The notes under the pieces are model-generated. The model saw only the letters and a list, made by a program, of their open reading frames with translations. It was not told where the DNA came from and did not search any database. Both the position numbers and the translations under genes were made by a program. Shown piece by piece: positions 36,259 to 45,051 of a stretch of 64,000 nucleotides of DNA (position 1 is its first letter; every line of letters starts with the position of its first letter). The stretch is from Planctomycetota bacterium (GTDB taxonomy: Bacteria > Planctomycetota > UBA1135 > GCA-002686595), in assembly GCA_014238415.1 (NCBI GenBank), contig JABABA010000007.1, forward strand, positions 1 through 64,000, given 5' to 3'.

Positions 36259-37509
36259 CTAGGTCTCCTCGCTATGGCCGTAGGCAGAACCGGTCCAGAC
36301 CGCCTTGCCCTCCGTCAGCCAGGAGGGCTGACCTGGGCACAGGGCCCCATCAAAGCGGTGGGTCAACTCGTGGGTCAGCCCGTGGCCCAGGCCCTCGATG
36401 GTGCCCGCAGAGAAACGAAACACGGTGGTGTCTCCTCCCTGGAAACCTGCTGCCCAGTAAAAGGGTGCCCCCTCGGATTCGAGGCCCGCAGCCAGGGGCA
36501 CGATACGAACAAGACCCTGGCGCTCCGTGAAAGGATCCTCCCCATAGAAATTCACCAGGCGGGTGTGGTGCCTCTCGATGGTGGCTGCCACCCCCCGCAA
36601 AGTCTGGAACCCGCAGTCGGTTTCCACCAGGTACCACTCACGGGGAGAGAGCGCCGTGCCAGGCAGGCCAAAGGAGTCGTGCTCTCGAGTGAAGGATTCC
36701 TCCTGGGCAGCGATTTGTTCGTCCAACTCTGGAATAGTCCAGGGACGCCCCGCCTGCTCCTTCAAGCGGCGCCGCGCCTGGGCAAGGGCGTTGGAAGCTG
36801 TGCCCCCCATGTTGGCCCGAAAATTCTCGGGAGGAGCTTCGCCCTTGAGATTGACAAAACCCGCCTGGGCTGCCAAGCCCACCACGATGCGCGCGGCCTC
36901 GATGACCAGGCTGGTGCGCCCAGAAGCAGCGGCACGTATCCAGAGTTTCTCCAGGGCCCGGGGCACCTCGCGCCAATCGTCCTCGTTCGCCAATCGATGG
37001 CGAGGGTCAAGGTCCTCAGCAGCAACACCCGCCACCAGACCGGGCTGCACCTGGGCCAACTCAAGAGCCAGCCTGCGCGCCCACCAGGCCACGGCCAGGT
37101 CACCGGGATCGTTGCGCCGGACCTTGGACTTCGCCAAGCTGACCAACTCCTTGAAAGCCGCCGCCCGGGCCTTGATCACCGCCTGGGTTTCCACACCGCC
37201 GCTGACCAGGGAACTGGCCGCCTTGGGCAGGCGCCCGCGCCCCCGTTCGTCTGCAATCGCCTCCCACAGGACCTGACTCCAGAGGGCGCGTCCGTCGCCC
37301 TCGCTGGCTACGGAGAGGCGTTCGGTCAAGAGTTCCGGGTCATGGGGCCGAAAGGCAAGGGCCGCTTCAAAGTCGATGCGCGCCTTCTTGAGATTGCCCG
37401 CGTCCCGGGCACGACGACCGGCGGCGAGCATGGGCCCGGCGGGATCGGAAGGAGTGGCCTCCGGGGATTGAACCAGAGGCAGCACAAGCAAGAGAGCACT
37501 GGAAATCAT
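36259..37509 (-). CDS. N-terminal part of interrupted HExxH metalloprotease exoprotein
   Basis: The ATG at 37509 starts a signal peptide (MISSALLLVLPLVQ) and a 416-residue ORF ending in TAG at 36259-36261. A TPR-like segment (AAGRRARDAGNLKKARIDFE) precedes a zinc site HELTHRFD near residue 390, followed after 13 residues by WLTEGKAVWTGSAYG, where Glu is the third ligand (gluzincin pattern HExxH...E). The ORF stops only about 20 residues after this, too soon for a folded protease, and the frame resumes at once downstream. It is either a pseudogene, a sequencing error or a readthrough product. A TATCTT hexamer 8 nt upstream supports this start. Confidence 0.72.
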   Translation of the reverse strand: MISSALLLVLPLVQSPEATPSDPAGPMLAAGRRARDAGNLKKARIDFEAALAFRPHDPELLTERLSVASEGDGRALWSQVLWEAIADERGRGRLPKAASSLVSGGVETQAVIKARAAAFKELVSLAKSKVRRNDPGDLAVAWWARRLALELAQVQPGLVAGVAAEDLDPRHRLANEDDWREVPRALEKLWIRAAASGRTSLVIEAARIVVGLAAQAGFVNLKGEAPPENFRANMGGTASNALAQARRRLKEQAGRPWTIPELDEQIAAQEESFTREHDSFGLPGTALSPREWYLVETDCGFQTLRGVAATIERHHTRLVNFYGEDPFTERQGLVRIVPLAAGLESEGAPFYWAAGFQGGDTTVFRFSAGTIEGLGHGLTHELTHRFDGALCPGQPSWLTEGKAVWTGSAYGHSEET

Positions 37510-37517
37510 GGAGCCCC

Positions 37518-37523
37518 AAGATA
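37518..37523 (-). promoter_or_regulatory. -10-like TATCTT before the interrupted metalloprotease
   Basis: TATCTT ends 8 nt before ATG 37509 and is part of a divergent promoter pair with 37583-37588. Confidence 0.3.
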
Positions 37524-37582
37524 ACGCTTCTGCCACGCACGGGGCAGGCCTATTCCCTGGTCCCAAAGAGCGCTCGAGGCCC

Positions 37583-37588
37583 TAGACT
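37583..37588 (+). promoter_or_regulatory. -10-like TAGACT before the ChaN-like gene
   Basis: TAGACT ends 7 nt before ATG 37596, so the transcript would be leaderless or nearly so. Confidence 0.35.
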
Positions 37589-37595
37589 CTTGACC

Positions 37596-38459
37596 ATGAA
37601 GCCCAGCCAGATCTCGATCCACTTGCCCTTTCTGCTCCTGGCCAGCTCCTGCGCGGGAATTCAGGGACATACGACCATTCTACGGCCCGATGGTGAATCC
37701 GCGAGCTTTGTGGACATGATCGATGAACTGTCCAAAGCGGACGTGGTGGTACTGGGAGAAGAGCATGACTCGGACGGCATCCATGCCCTGCAGCTGCGCA
37801 CGACCACCGCTCTCTTTGAGCGCCGCGGAGACCTGACCATCGCGATGGAGATGTTCGAACGAGATGTACAGTCAGTACTGACCCTTTATCTGATGGGAGC
37901 AATTGACGAGCAGGAGCTGATGCACAAGAGCCGTCCCTGGGGCAACTACGCTGAGCACTACCGGGGAGCGATCGAGTTCGCACGCAAGAACGGGCTGACT
38001 GTCCTGGCCAGCAACATTCCGCGGCCGCTGGCGCGCAATGTGGGACGCGAGGGCACCATCGTCAGCCAGGGAGGTCCCTGGAGCGCACGCAATGTGATCC
38101 CCATGGGTGGTCGCTACGAAGAGATCTTCATGGATCTGATGAGCAGCATGACAGGCCACGGGGGCGACATGCCAGCAGGTGCGCTGGAGCGCATGTTCGA
38201 GGCCCAATGCATCAAGGACGAGGCCATGGCCGAGAGCATCGCCGAGCACCTCGCCCGGACCCCTGCCCCCAAACCCCTGGTGGTGTTTTGGTGCGGTCGT
38301 TTTCACTCGGACTTCGGTCTGGGCACGGTGGAACGACTGGCCCGGCGCAGGCCTGATTTGAAGATCGCCGTGATCAGTGGACGCAAACAGTCCAGCGGAG
38401 AATTCGATCCCGATACCGATACCGGGCGCGCGGACTTTCTTTGGATCGCGCCAGAATAG
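37596..38459 (+). CDS. ChaN-family (Tiki/TraB-like) lipoprotein
   Basis: A 287-residue lipoprotein (PFLLLASS before Cys) with the ChaN hallmark VVVLGEEHDSDGIHALQL near residue 50, then TIAMEMFERDVQSVL, ELMHKSRPWGNYAEHYRGAIEFA and the second His region VFWCGRFHSDFGLG. ChaN folds bind haem or act as metal-dependent proteins of the Tiki superfamily at the outer membrane. The paired GExH/E and GxxH sites are visible, as in ChaN. A TTG at 37590 would add only two residues; the ATG at 37596 lies 7 nt after TAGACT. It ends 33 nt before the giant TPR gene, which converges on it. Confidence 0.83.
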   Translation: MKPSQISIHLPFLLLASSCAGIQGHTTILRPDGESASFVDMIDELSKADVVVLGEEHDSDGIHALQLRTTTALFERRGDLTIAMEMFERDVQSVLTLYLMGAIDEQELMHKSRPWGNYAEHYRGAIEFARKNGLTVLASNIPRPLARNVGREGTIVSQGGPWSARNVIPMGGRYEEIFMDLMSSMTGHGGDMPAGALERMFEAQCIKDEAMAESIAEHLARTPAPKPLVVFWCGRFHSDFGLGTVERLARRRPDLKIAVISGRKQSSGEFDPDTDTGRADFLWIAPE

Positions 38460-38492
38460 AATTGGAAGCAGAACTCTGAGCTGGCACCGGCA

Positions 38493-41400
38493 TCAGGGGC
38501 CGATCCGCTTGAGTCGCACTGCGGGCGTCAGGGCCCTGGCAGCACTCTTCCCCTTCTGCCCTTTCTGCTGGGCCTTTTTCTTGGCCTCCGCAGCGGCTTT
38601 ATCAGCCTCGTCCATTTCCTTGAGGCGTTGCTGGGCTTGGGTATCAGCATCCCCCACAGCCTGCCATTGCTGACTCAGGGCTTCGTCACCGGTAGCAGCA
38701 GCCGCTTGCGACAAGAACGCACAAAGCCCCTTGACCCGACTGCGGTCCGCGCAGGCGCTGCCTTGCTGCAAAGCCCGCGCGGGAGCACCCGCCGCCAGAA
38801 TCCGTTCGAGAGCTGGAACCCGGCGGTTCCTGTGCAGCTTGCCATCTGCCAGCAAGCGCTCTTCAATGCCGACCAGTTCCTTTTCCAACCCCGCGCGTGC
38901 GCACAGGTCGGCGACCCACAGGGGCAAATGATCCAGGACCTTGTCCCGATCAGCGAGAGCTTGGGCAATCCGCGTCAGGGCCGCCGTATCCCCGACTTGT
39001 TCGCAGCGTAGACCAAGCACGCACAGCGCACGGATCAAGGACGACTCGCTTGCGCGCTCATCGGCCAGCCAACTGAGCAGATTGGTTTCAAGCGCCAGGC
39101 GCAATGCAGCCGCGTTGTCTCCCTCGCACACCAGCTCCGGCGCCAGAAGACGGCGAATGTTGTCGCTGGAAAAACTGCCCGGGCGCTCGGTGTCAACCTG
39201 ATACCAGCGTTCACTGGTCTGGGTCACAGACTCCGGGGGTAATTTGCAGATGCCAATTTCCAGGGCCCGCAGAGCCTTGTCGAGTTCACCACCATGGGCA
39301 AAAAGCGAAGCCGCACGCAGGGATACGCCCCGGCGCAGGCCTGTACTCAAGTCGATGGATTCATCACAAATCGTCCGCGCCCGAGCCAGTGCCTCTTGGG
39401 GTCCAAGCATCTCCTCCCAGATCTTGAGCCAATTCAACTCGCCCGCCTCCCGCATCCAGGGAATCGGGCTGACCGGGGAAAGCTCCAGAATCTGCTCCAC
39501 CAGCGCCAGGCGATATTGTTCGTCGATCACCTCGCGCGCTTCCTTGACCAGATCCTGCACAGTCACCGTGCTGCCCTCCTCTTCCATGAAGCCAAAGAAA
39601 ATCCGCTGCCCACCGATACGCGTGGCGCACCAACGATAAAGACGCAGAGCTTCTTCTTGTGCGCCCGCACGCGCCAGGACCCGAGCCAGGCGCCGTACCT
39701 GGGCCGCGTCCTTGGGGCTCACTGCCTGTACCAATTCCCGTGCAACCGCCCGTCCGCTTTGATTCGTGGGATGCCGGTCCAGCATCTGCAGGAGTTCCAT
39801 CTGACCGCGCTTGCCCAACTGCCCTTCCTCCATGCGTGTGACTCGCTGAGCGATGGCCTCTTGAGCTCCCAGGGCCCCTTCATCCACGAGAGCCAGGGCT
39901 TCCACCACGCCCTGCAGCTGGTCCAGCTGTTCCACCTTGGTGGTCTGCAGGAATCGTTCGAGTTCCGCAACCAGGAGAGGTTCACCGGTCAAGGCTTTCA
40001 GGCCTGGATTCTCCACGGCCTCCTGCTTGACGACCTCATCCTTCCAGCTGGAAAGACCGCCCATAGGGATAGGCTTGGGCGTCTCCTCGCTCTCAGATCC
40101 TTCGGACTTCTCCTCGTCCTCATCCGGGCTCTTGCCAGTCCATTGGAACTGGGCCAGAGGCGACCAGGAATAACGGGAGAAGAAGATGTTCCCACCAGCC
40201 GGCTTGAGTCCGGTCTGGAACTGCCGCCAGTGACGGCGCAGGGTGTGAGCCGCGTCGAGGCTGCGTTCTTCGTCCAATGCGGTGCACACGGCATGGGCGT
40301 CCGAAGGCAGGTCCTCGTCGCTCATCTTCGCAGAACCACCGAAGGCGGAGGAGGAGATGAAGGTTCCCGGCCCGATCTGAATCATGCCGGACCTGACGGG
40401 TGAGGACTTCCCCGACTCTTCTCCCTCCCCCTGATCGAGGTCCACACGCTCCTCCCGCACGACCAGCGCATCGGCGTAATAGCCCCTCGAACGCAACAGA
40501 CCCTCGCGACGCTTGAGCAAGGCAACCTTGTCCTTGTCCTTTTCTGCCAGCTCCAGCAAACGATCCAGAAGTTCGAACTGTTGCTCGCGAGGTACATGTG
40601 AGATCGCCTGCTTGAGGAGTTTCTGATCGTCTGGGAATTCCTCCAAGACAGTGGCCCAGAGTTCCCGCCTCGCTTCCAGATCCTCGCGCAGCAACTCCAA
40701 ACGCAGATCAAAAGCCTGCCGGGGCTCCAGGTCGCCGAGGGACGCGCTCAATTCGTCGGCGTGGTCTGGAGCCAAAGCCTTGAGCAATTGCTGGCGCGCA
40801 CTTCGAATCTCCCAGTCCTGCGGTCCCTCGGTTGGTGCCAGCTCGGGAAGAATCTTGATCCCCAAAGCCACAGCCTCGTCCACGCGATCCAAGACATGCA
40901 GAAGCACAGCCCTGGAAGCCTCGACGGCCGAGTCATCGGGGTGCTCTACGCTCCAGATCTCCAGCAAGGTCAAGGCGGTCTCTTGGTTGGACTTGACTTG
41001 GGACAAATTCCGCAGCACATAGCGAATGTACTCCGGCGCTTCCCGAAAAGCCTCTTCCGCGTGGTCAACAATGAACTCGACCATGTCCTCACTGACCTCG
41101 TCCTGGCCCACACCGATCAGTTCAACCAACAGGCTGGCGCGCCCTGTGACCGGCACCTTGGACCAGTTGCTACGCAATGCCGCCACCCGCGAGCGGGCGG
41201 GCAAGAGGGTCAGCAACTGGGGCAGCCCCCAGGTCCGACCCGAGCTATCGAGCAGTTCCAAGACCTGTTCCTCCGATAGCAGAGGCTGCTCGGACTTGCG
41301 CTGCAGGTTTGAAATCACCAATAACATCCCGGCGTTCTTGGCAGGATCTTCCACCACCCGGCCCACAAAGTACTGGTAGAGGGCGCGCTTGCCCTCGTCG

Positions 41401-44400
41401 TTCAGACCTGCGGCCACCTGGTCGATGATCTGCTCCACCATGTAGGACTGGCCCCCATCGTTCATGGTCAGGCGCACCCACTGACGCCCCACGCGCAGGA
41501 TCAAGCCCGAATCCCCAAGCCACCGGGCAGCGGAGAAAAGCACAGTCAGGTCAGTCAGGTCCTCTTTTTCAGCCTGACCGTACTGGGCGCGCTGCACCAG
41601 ATCGCGCGCGGCCTGTCGATTGCCAAGAGCCACCTGGGGCAGCACTTCCCGGGCGGCCTGACGCACGCCGATGTCTTCGCCACCACTCGCCCCCTGGGGA
41701 CCATCCGCGCCAGCCAGGGTCCGCAGGACACCGAGACTGTCCCCGGTCAGGGAGCAGTGCTCCAGCAGGTCAACGGCAGATTGGGGATAGCCCTGACCCA
41801 AACGCACGCGGATCAGACCTTTGAAGAGGGCCTCATCCAATGGAAAAGTCTCCATCAGAAGTTCATCACTCTGGTCAGCGAGAGAAACATCCCCAAGGGC
41901 AAAGGCCAGGCGACGCAGGACTGTCGCCCTCCTGTCCACACGCGGATGAGCGGCCAAGGCATCCTCGTCGGGCCTGGCCTGGTTGCTGCGAATCTGAGTC
42001 AGGTCATCCAATTGAGCACGATGCAGTTGCTCAATTGCTGCGCTTAGGGCAGCAGGAGGAGAAGCCGCCAGGAGACCAGTCAAGAGTCGCCCACTCCATC
42101 GGTCCCAATCATCGGTATTGCGTGCGCCGTACCAGATGAAGGGTGAGTTGGACAGTTCCTCCTCGGCCTTCTTGGTCACTTCCAAGGGCCTCCGTGCCAA
42201 CAGAAGGCTAAGGCCCCGTTGATAGAGATCCGCCGCGCGCTCATCCTGACCCATGGCCTCGTGCAACTCCCCGACCTTGACCAACAGACTCTCGTCCGTG
42301 GGCGCGGTTGCGAGAATTGCCTGGTAGGAATCCAGGGCGATCTGGGTCTCCCCCGCTCGCTCGAAGAGGCCAGCCGCTTCCCGTTGGTAACGGGCGTGAT
42401 CAGGCATGTCCTTGGTCAGAGCAAAGGTGCGGCGGGCGGCTTCAGGATCATCCGCGTCAAGGAAAGCCTCGCCAAGGTCCAGGTAGACCTGGGGGGGAAC
42501 CAGTTCACCCGACGCCACCAGACGCCGGCCATAGTGCAGGAACAAGTCCGGGTCTCCCTTCCAACCACTGCCGCGAAATGAGTCTCCCTCGCCTCGGGAA
42601 AGATCCATCAATTCCCGCAGCACCGAAGCCACCCGTGGACCGGTGATCGGCAGAGAGGTCTCGTGGGCTCGAATCATGCCTACGCGATCCTGTTCTTCCT
42701 CATGTAGATCCGCCAGCAGTTGATAGAGGTAGGTCTTGTCGTGGCGCAGGGCGAGGCGCATCAGGGTCGCCCGTCGAGCCCAGGCGATTGTCTTGGACCT
42801 TACGCCTCCATCGGAGAACTGGTTCAAGATTCCATCAATGGCGACCGTGAAGAGATCATCTCGGTCAGCGTGAGCGGCCAGGTATTGGAACATGCCCAGA
42901 GCCAGATCCTGATCCCCTGTCTGCTTGAGCAAGTCACCCATCAACAGATATCCATCGATACGCCCGGGATGATCTGCCAACCCCTGACGATAGACCACCA
43001 GCGCCTCTTCGCGCATGCCCGCCAAAGCCAACACCCCGGCTTCAAATTCCGCAGCCAATGTGTCGGTTTCCAGTTCCGACAATCGGCTCAACACATCGCG
43101 AGCCTGACGGGGCTTGCCGCGCTCCATCATGCTCATGGCAAGCTGACGCAAGTAGTCAGGCTCACCTTCTGGATCCAATTCAATCAGCCTCCAGACGGCT
43201 TCTTCATAGGAGTAATAGTCGTGGGTGGCGAGATAGATGCGCGCCTTCTCCTCCAAGCTGGAGCGCTCACCCTTGCCCGCATGACGGAAGAACTCGTCCA
43301 CCACTTCCGTGGCGGAAACACTGTCTCCTACCCGAGTGTAGAGCCGCACCAGAAGCGCACTCTGTTTTTCGCTGGCGGTCCCAGCCAACACCGCCTGTTC
43401 CAGTTCGATGGCCAGATCGGCCAGACTGCCGAGGCGCGAAGAAACGGTCATCAACCGGTCTTCCACATAGCGCCTGCGCGAAAGGGCTTCGATCCGCAAC
43501 CACAGTTCTCGCCAGGCCTCAAGGGCCTTCTCTTCCTGCTCGACTTCGCTGTAGAGCCAGGCCAGACGCATCTCCAGGTCTTCGCCAGCCTCCCCTTCGG
43601 GGCGGGTCGCCTTGACCGATTCCAGCACGCGCACCGCGTCTTCCAAAGCCCCCACTTGTTCGAACGCTTCGGACAACTCCATGCGGGCGGGAGAACCGGG
43701 ATCCGTCCCTTCCTCCATGCGCTGCAGGACTTCCAGAGCCTGAGCCACGCGACCCCCGTCCCTTTCCAAAGCGAACAAGAACAACTGGGCCGCCACTTGA
43801 GTACGCGGATCCCCTTCGCAGCGCAGGCCCCATTCCCGCGCCAGATCCACCAAGCCCAGGCCCGCCAGGGCCTGGGCTCCTTCCATCAAGCGCGGTGCTG
43901 CAGCACCTTCAGCAAAGCCATCCCAAACCTCCAGGGCTCCGGCGGCATCGCCCTTTTCCAGGAGGACTCGTGACAAACCCGCGCGCCACAGAACCCGCAG
44001 GCGCTCAGCCTCAATCAGATCACCATAGGCCGCCAGCATCTGGGGTTCGCGCCCAGCTTCCCGATAGAGTTCCAGCAACTCCAGACGAGCCTCGGGATTC
44101 AGGTCCTGACCGCTGCTGTTTTCAAATCGCGCGATGGCAAGGTCGTAGTTGCCGGTCTGACGCAACACATCGGTCCAAACCTGTTGGTGTTGGGGCGTGA
44201 GATCTTGACGATCCACGAACCACTCAAGCAGGCCGCCGAGTGTGTCCTCGGCAATACGCGCCTCGGTAACGAGCGCCAGGGCCTGCCAACGATCGCGGGC
44301 CATGGGCGCCAGAAACGAAGCCTCCCAGGCATGGGTCGCGGCAATATTGAACTGCTCGGACTGCAAGGCCCAGCCCGCCATGCGCAAGAGATCGCGCACT

Positions 44401-45050
44401 CTTTCTTTTGGTTCTTCCCGGGGTTCAAAGAGGGCCAGTGCGTCCGCCGGGCGATCCAGCAGGGCCAACACCACAGCCGCTCGATTGCGCTCCCCGGCGG
44501 AGAGATCTGCCGCGCACTCAGCAAGAGCGTTCTTGCGTTCTTCACCGCCCTCCTCCAAAGCCAAGAAGGCCACAGTCATGCGCACCGACAACTCCTGTGG
44601 GCTGCCCAAGAGATCTGGCAGCAGAGCTTCGTAGGCCTCAAGAGCTTCCTTGGCCTGACCAAGGGAATCGAGGATGGTAGCCCGGGCAAGGCGCGCCTCC
44701 AGGCCTGCGGGAGTCGCAGCCTGCGCCTGCTCGAAGGCCTCCCCCGCAGCCTTCATGTCTCCAAACTGCCAGAGGACATAGCCCTTGAGCAGGTTTGCCG
44801 CGGCCAGGCGCTCGGGTTTCTCCGCCGCGCCCGCTGCAAATTGATCGAGACATGCAACCAAGGGAACGATCTCGCCATGCTCGGAAACACATGTGCTGAA
44901 GAGACTTGCCGCCCTCTCCCGGCCGGGATCCGTCAGGGCCGTTTCAACAGAGTTCACATCAAAATACGCCGGCGCGGAAACTCCGTCCTGAGCCCGCAGC
45001 ACAGGCAGCAGCAGCAACAGACTGATCAGGAATGCAATCTTGTCCTTCAT
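38493..45050 (-). CDS. Giant secreted TPR/helical-repeat protein (2185 residues)
   Basis: Last gene of the Bat-type operon. The ATG at 45050 starts a signal peptide (MKDKIAFLISLLLLLPVLRAQ) just one base after the stop of the vWA gene. Almost the whole chain is helical repeat, with dozens of TPR-like pairs (LLELYREAGREPQMLAAYGD, AELHEAMGQ-like and LAMSMMERGKPRQARDVLSR). It is interrupted near residue 1560 by a Gly/Ser/acidic stretch and a second acidic low-complexity run (SPDEDEEKSEGSESEETPKP), and ends in a basic Ala/Lys/Gln tail. BatB/BatE-like TPR proteins of aerotolerance operons are much shorter, so this size is exceptional. It is probably a periplasmic scaffold; no catalytic motif was found. 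Confidence 0.85.
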   Translation of the reverse strand: MKDKIAFLISLLLLLPVLRAQDGVSAPAYFDVNSVETALTDPGRERAASLFSTCVSEHGEIVPLVACLDQFAAGAAEKPERLAAANLLKGYVLWQFGDMKAAGEAFEQAQAATPAGLEARLARATILDSLGQAKEALEAYEALLPDLLGSPQELSVRMTVAFLALEEGGEERKNALAECAADLSAGERNRAAVVLALLDRPADALALFEPREEPKERVRDLLRMAGWALQSEQFNIAATHAWEASFLAPMARDRWQALALVTEARIAEDTLGGLLEWFVDRQDLTPQHQQVWTDVLRQTGNYDLAIARFENSSGQDLNPEARLELLELYREAGREPQMLAAYGDLIEAERLRVLWRAGLSRVLLEKGDAAGALEVWDGFAEGAAAPRLMEGAQALAGLGLVDLAREWGLRCEGDPRTQVAAQLFLFALERDGGRVAQALEVLQRMEEGTDPGSPARMELSEAFEQVGALEDAVRVLESVKATRPEGEAGEDLEMRLAWLYSEVEQEEKALEAWRELWLRIEALSRRRYVEDRLMTVSSRLGSLADLAIELEQAVLAGTASEKQSALLVRLYTRVGDSVSATEVVDEFFRHAGKGERSSLEEKARIYLATHDYYSYEEAVWRLIELDPEGEPDYLRQLAMSMMERGKPRQARDVLSRLSELETDTLAAEFEAGVLALAGMREEALVVYRQGLADHPGRIDGYLLMGDLLKQTGDQDLALGMFQYLAAHADRDDLFTVAIDGILNQFSDGGVRSKTIAWARRATLMRLALRHDKTYLYQLLADLHEEEQDRVGMIRAHETSLPITGPRVASVLRELMDLSRGEGDSFRGSGWKGDPDLFLHYGRRLVASGELVPPQVYLDLGEAFLDADDPEAARRTFALTKDMPDHARYQREAAGLFERAGETQIALDSYQAILATAPTDESLLVKVGELHEAMGQDERAADLYQRGLSLLLARRPLEVTKKAEEELSNSPFIWYGARNTDDWDRWSGRLLTGLLAASPPAALSAAIEQLHRAQLDDLTQIRSNQARPDEDALAAHPRVDRRATVLRRLAFALGDVSLADQSDELLMETFPLDEALFKGLIRVRLGQGYPQSAVDLLEHCSLTGDSLGVLRTLAGADGPQGASGGEDIGVRQAAREVLPQVALGNRQAARDLVQRAQYGQAEKEDLTDLTVLFSAARWLGDSGLILRVGRQWVRLTMNDGGQSYMVEQIIDQVAAGLNDEGKRALYQYFVGRVVEDPAKNAGMLLVISNLQRKSEQPLLSEEQVLELLDSSGRTWGLPQLLTLLPARSRVAALRSNWSKVPVTGRASLLVELIGVGQDEVSEDMVEFIVDHAEEAFREAPEYIRYVLRNLSQVKSNQETALTLLEIWSVEHPDDSAVEASRAVLLHVLDRVDEAVALGIKILPELAPTEGPQDWEIRSARQQLLKALAPDHADELSASLGDLEPRQAFDLRLELLREDLEARRELWATVLEEFPDDQKLLKQAISHVPREQQFELLDRLLELAEKDKDKVALLKRREGLLRSRGYYADALVVREERVDLDQGEGEESGKSSPVRSGMIQIGPGTFISSSAFGGSAKMSDEDLPSDAHAVCTALDEERSLDAAHTLRRHWRQFQTGLKPAGGNIFFSRYSWSPLAQFQWTGKSPDEDEEKSEGSESEETPKPIPMGGLSSWKDEVVKQEAVENPGLKALTGEPLLVAELERFLQTTKVEQLDQLQGVVEALALVDEGALGAQEAIAQRVTRMEEGQLGKRGQMELLQMLDRHPTNQSGRAVARELVQAVSPKDAAQVRRLARVLARAGAQEEALRLYRWCATRIGGQRIFFGFMEEEGSTVTVQDLVKEAREVIDEQYRLALVEQILELSPVSPIPWMREAGELNWLKIWEEMLGPQEALARARTICDESIDLSTGLRRGVSLRAASLFAHGGELDKALRALEIGICKLPPESVTQTSERWYQVDTERPGSFSSDNIRRLLAPELVCEGDNAAALRLALETNLLSWLADERASESSLIRALCVLGLRCEQVGDTAALTRIAQALADRDKVLDHLPLWVADLCARAGLEKELVGIEERLLADGKLHRNRRVPALERILAAGAPARALQQGSACADRSRVKGLCAFLSQAAAATGDEALSQQWQAVGDADTQAQQRLKEMDEADKAAAEAKKKAQQKGQKGKSAARALTPAVRLKRIGP

Positions 45051-45051
45051 T

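Noticed and set aside
1335-36261. Reassignment of TAG as a sense codon
   Set aside because: Several intact genes here use TAG as the natural stop (for example at 624, 18951 region, 24832 and 34048).
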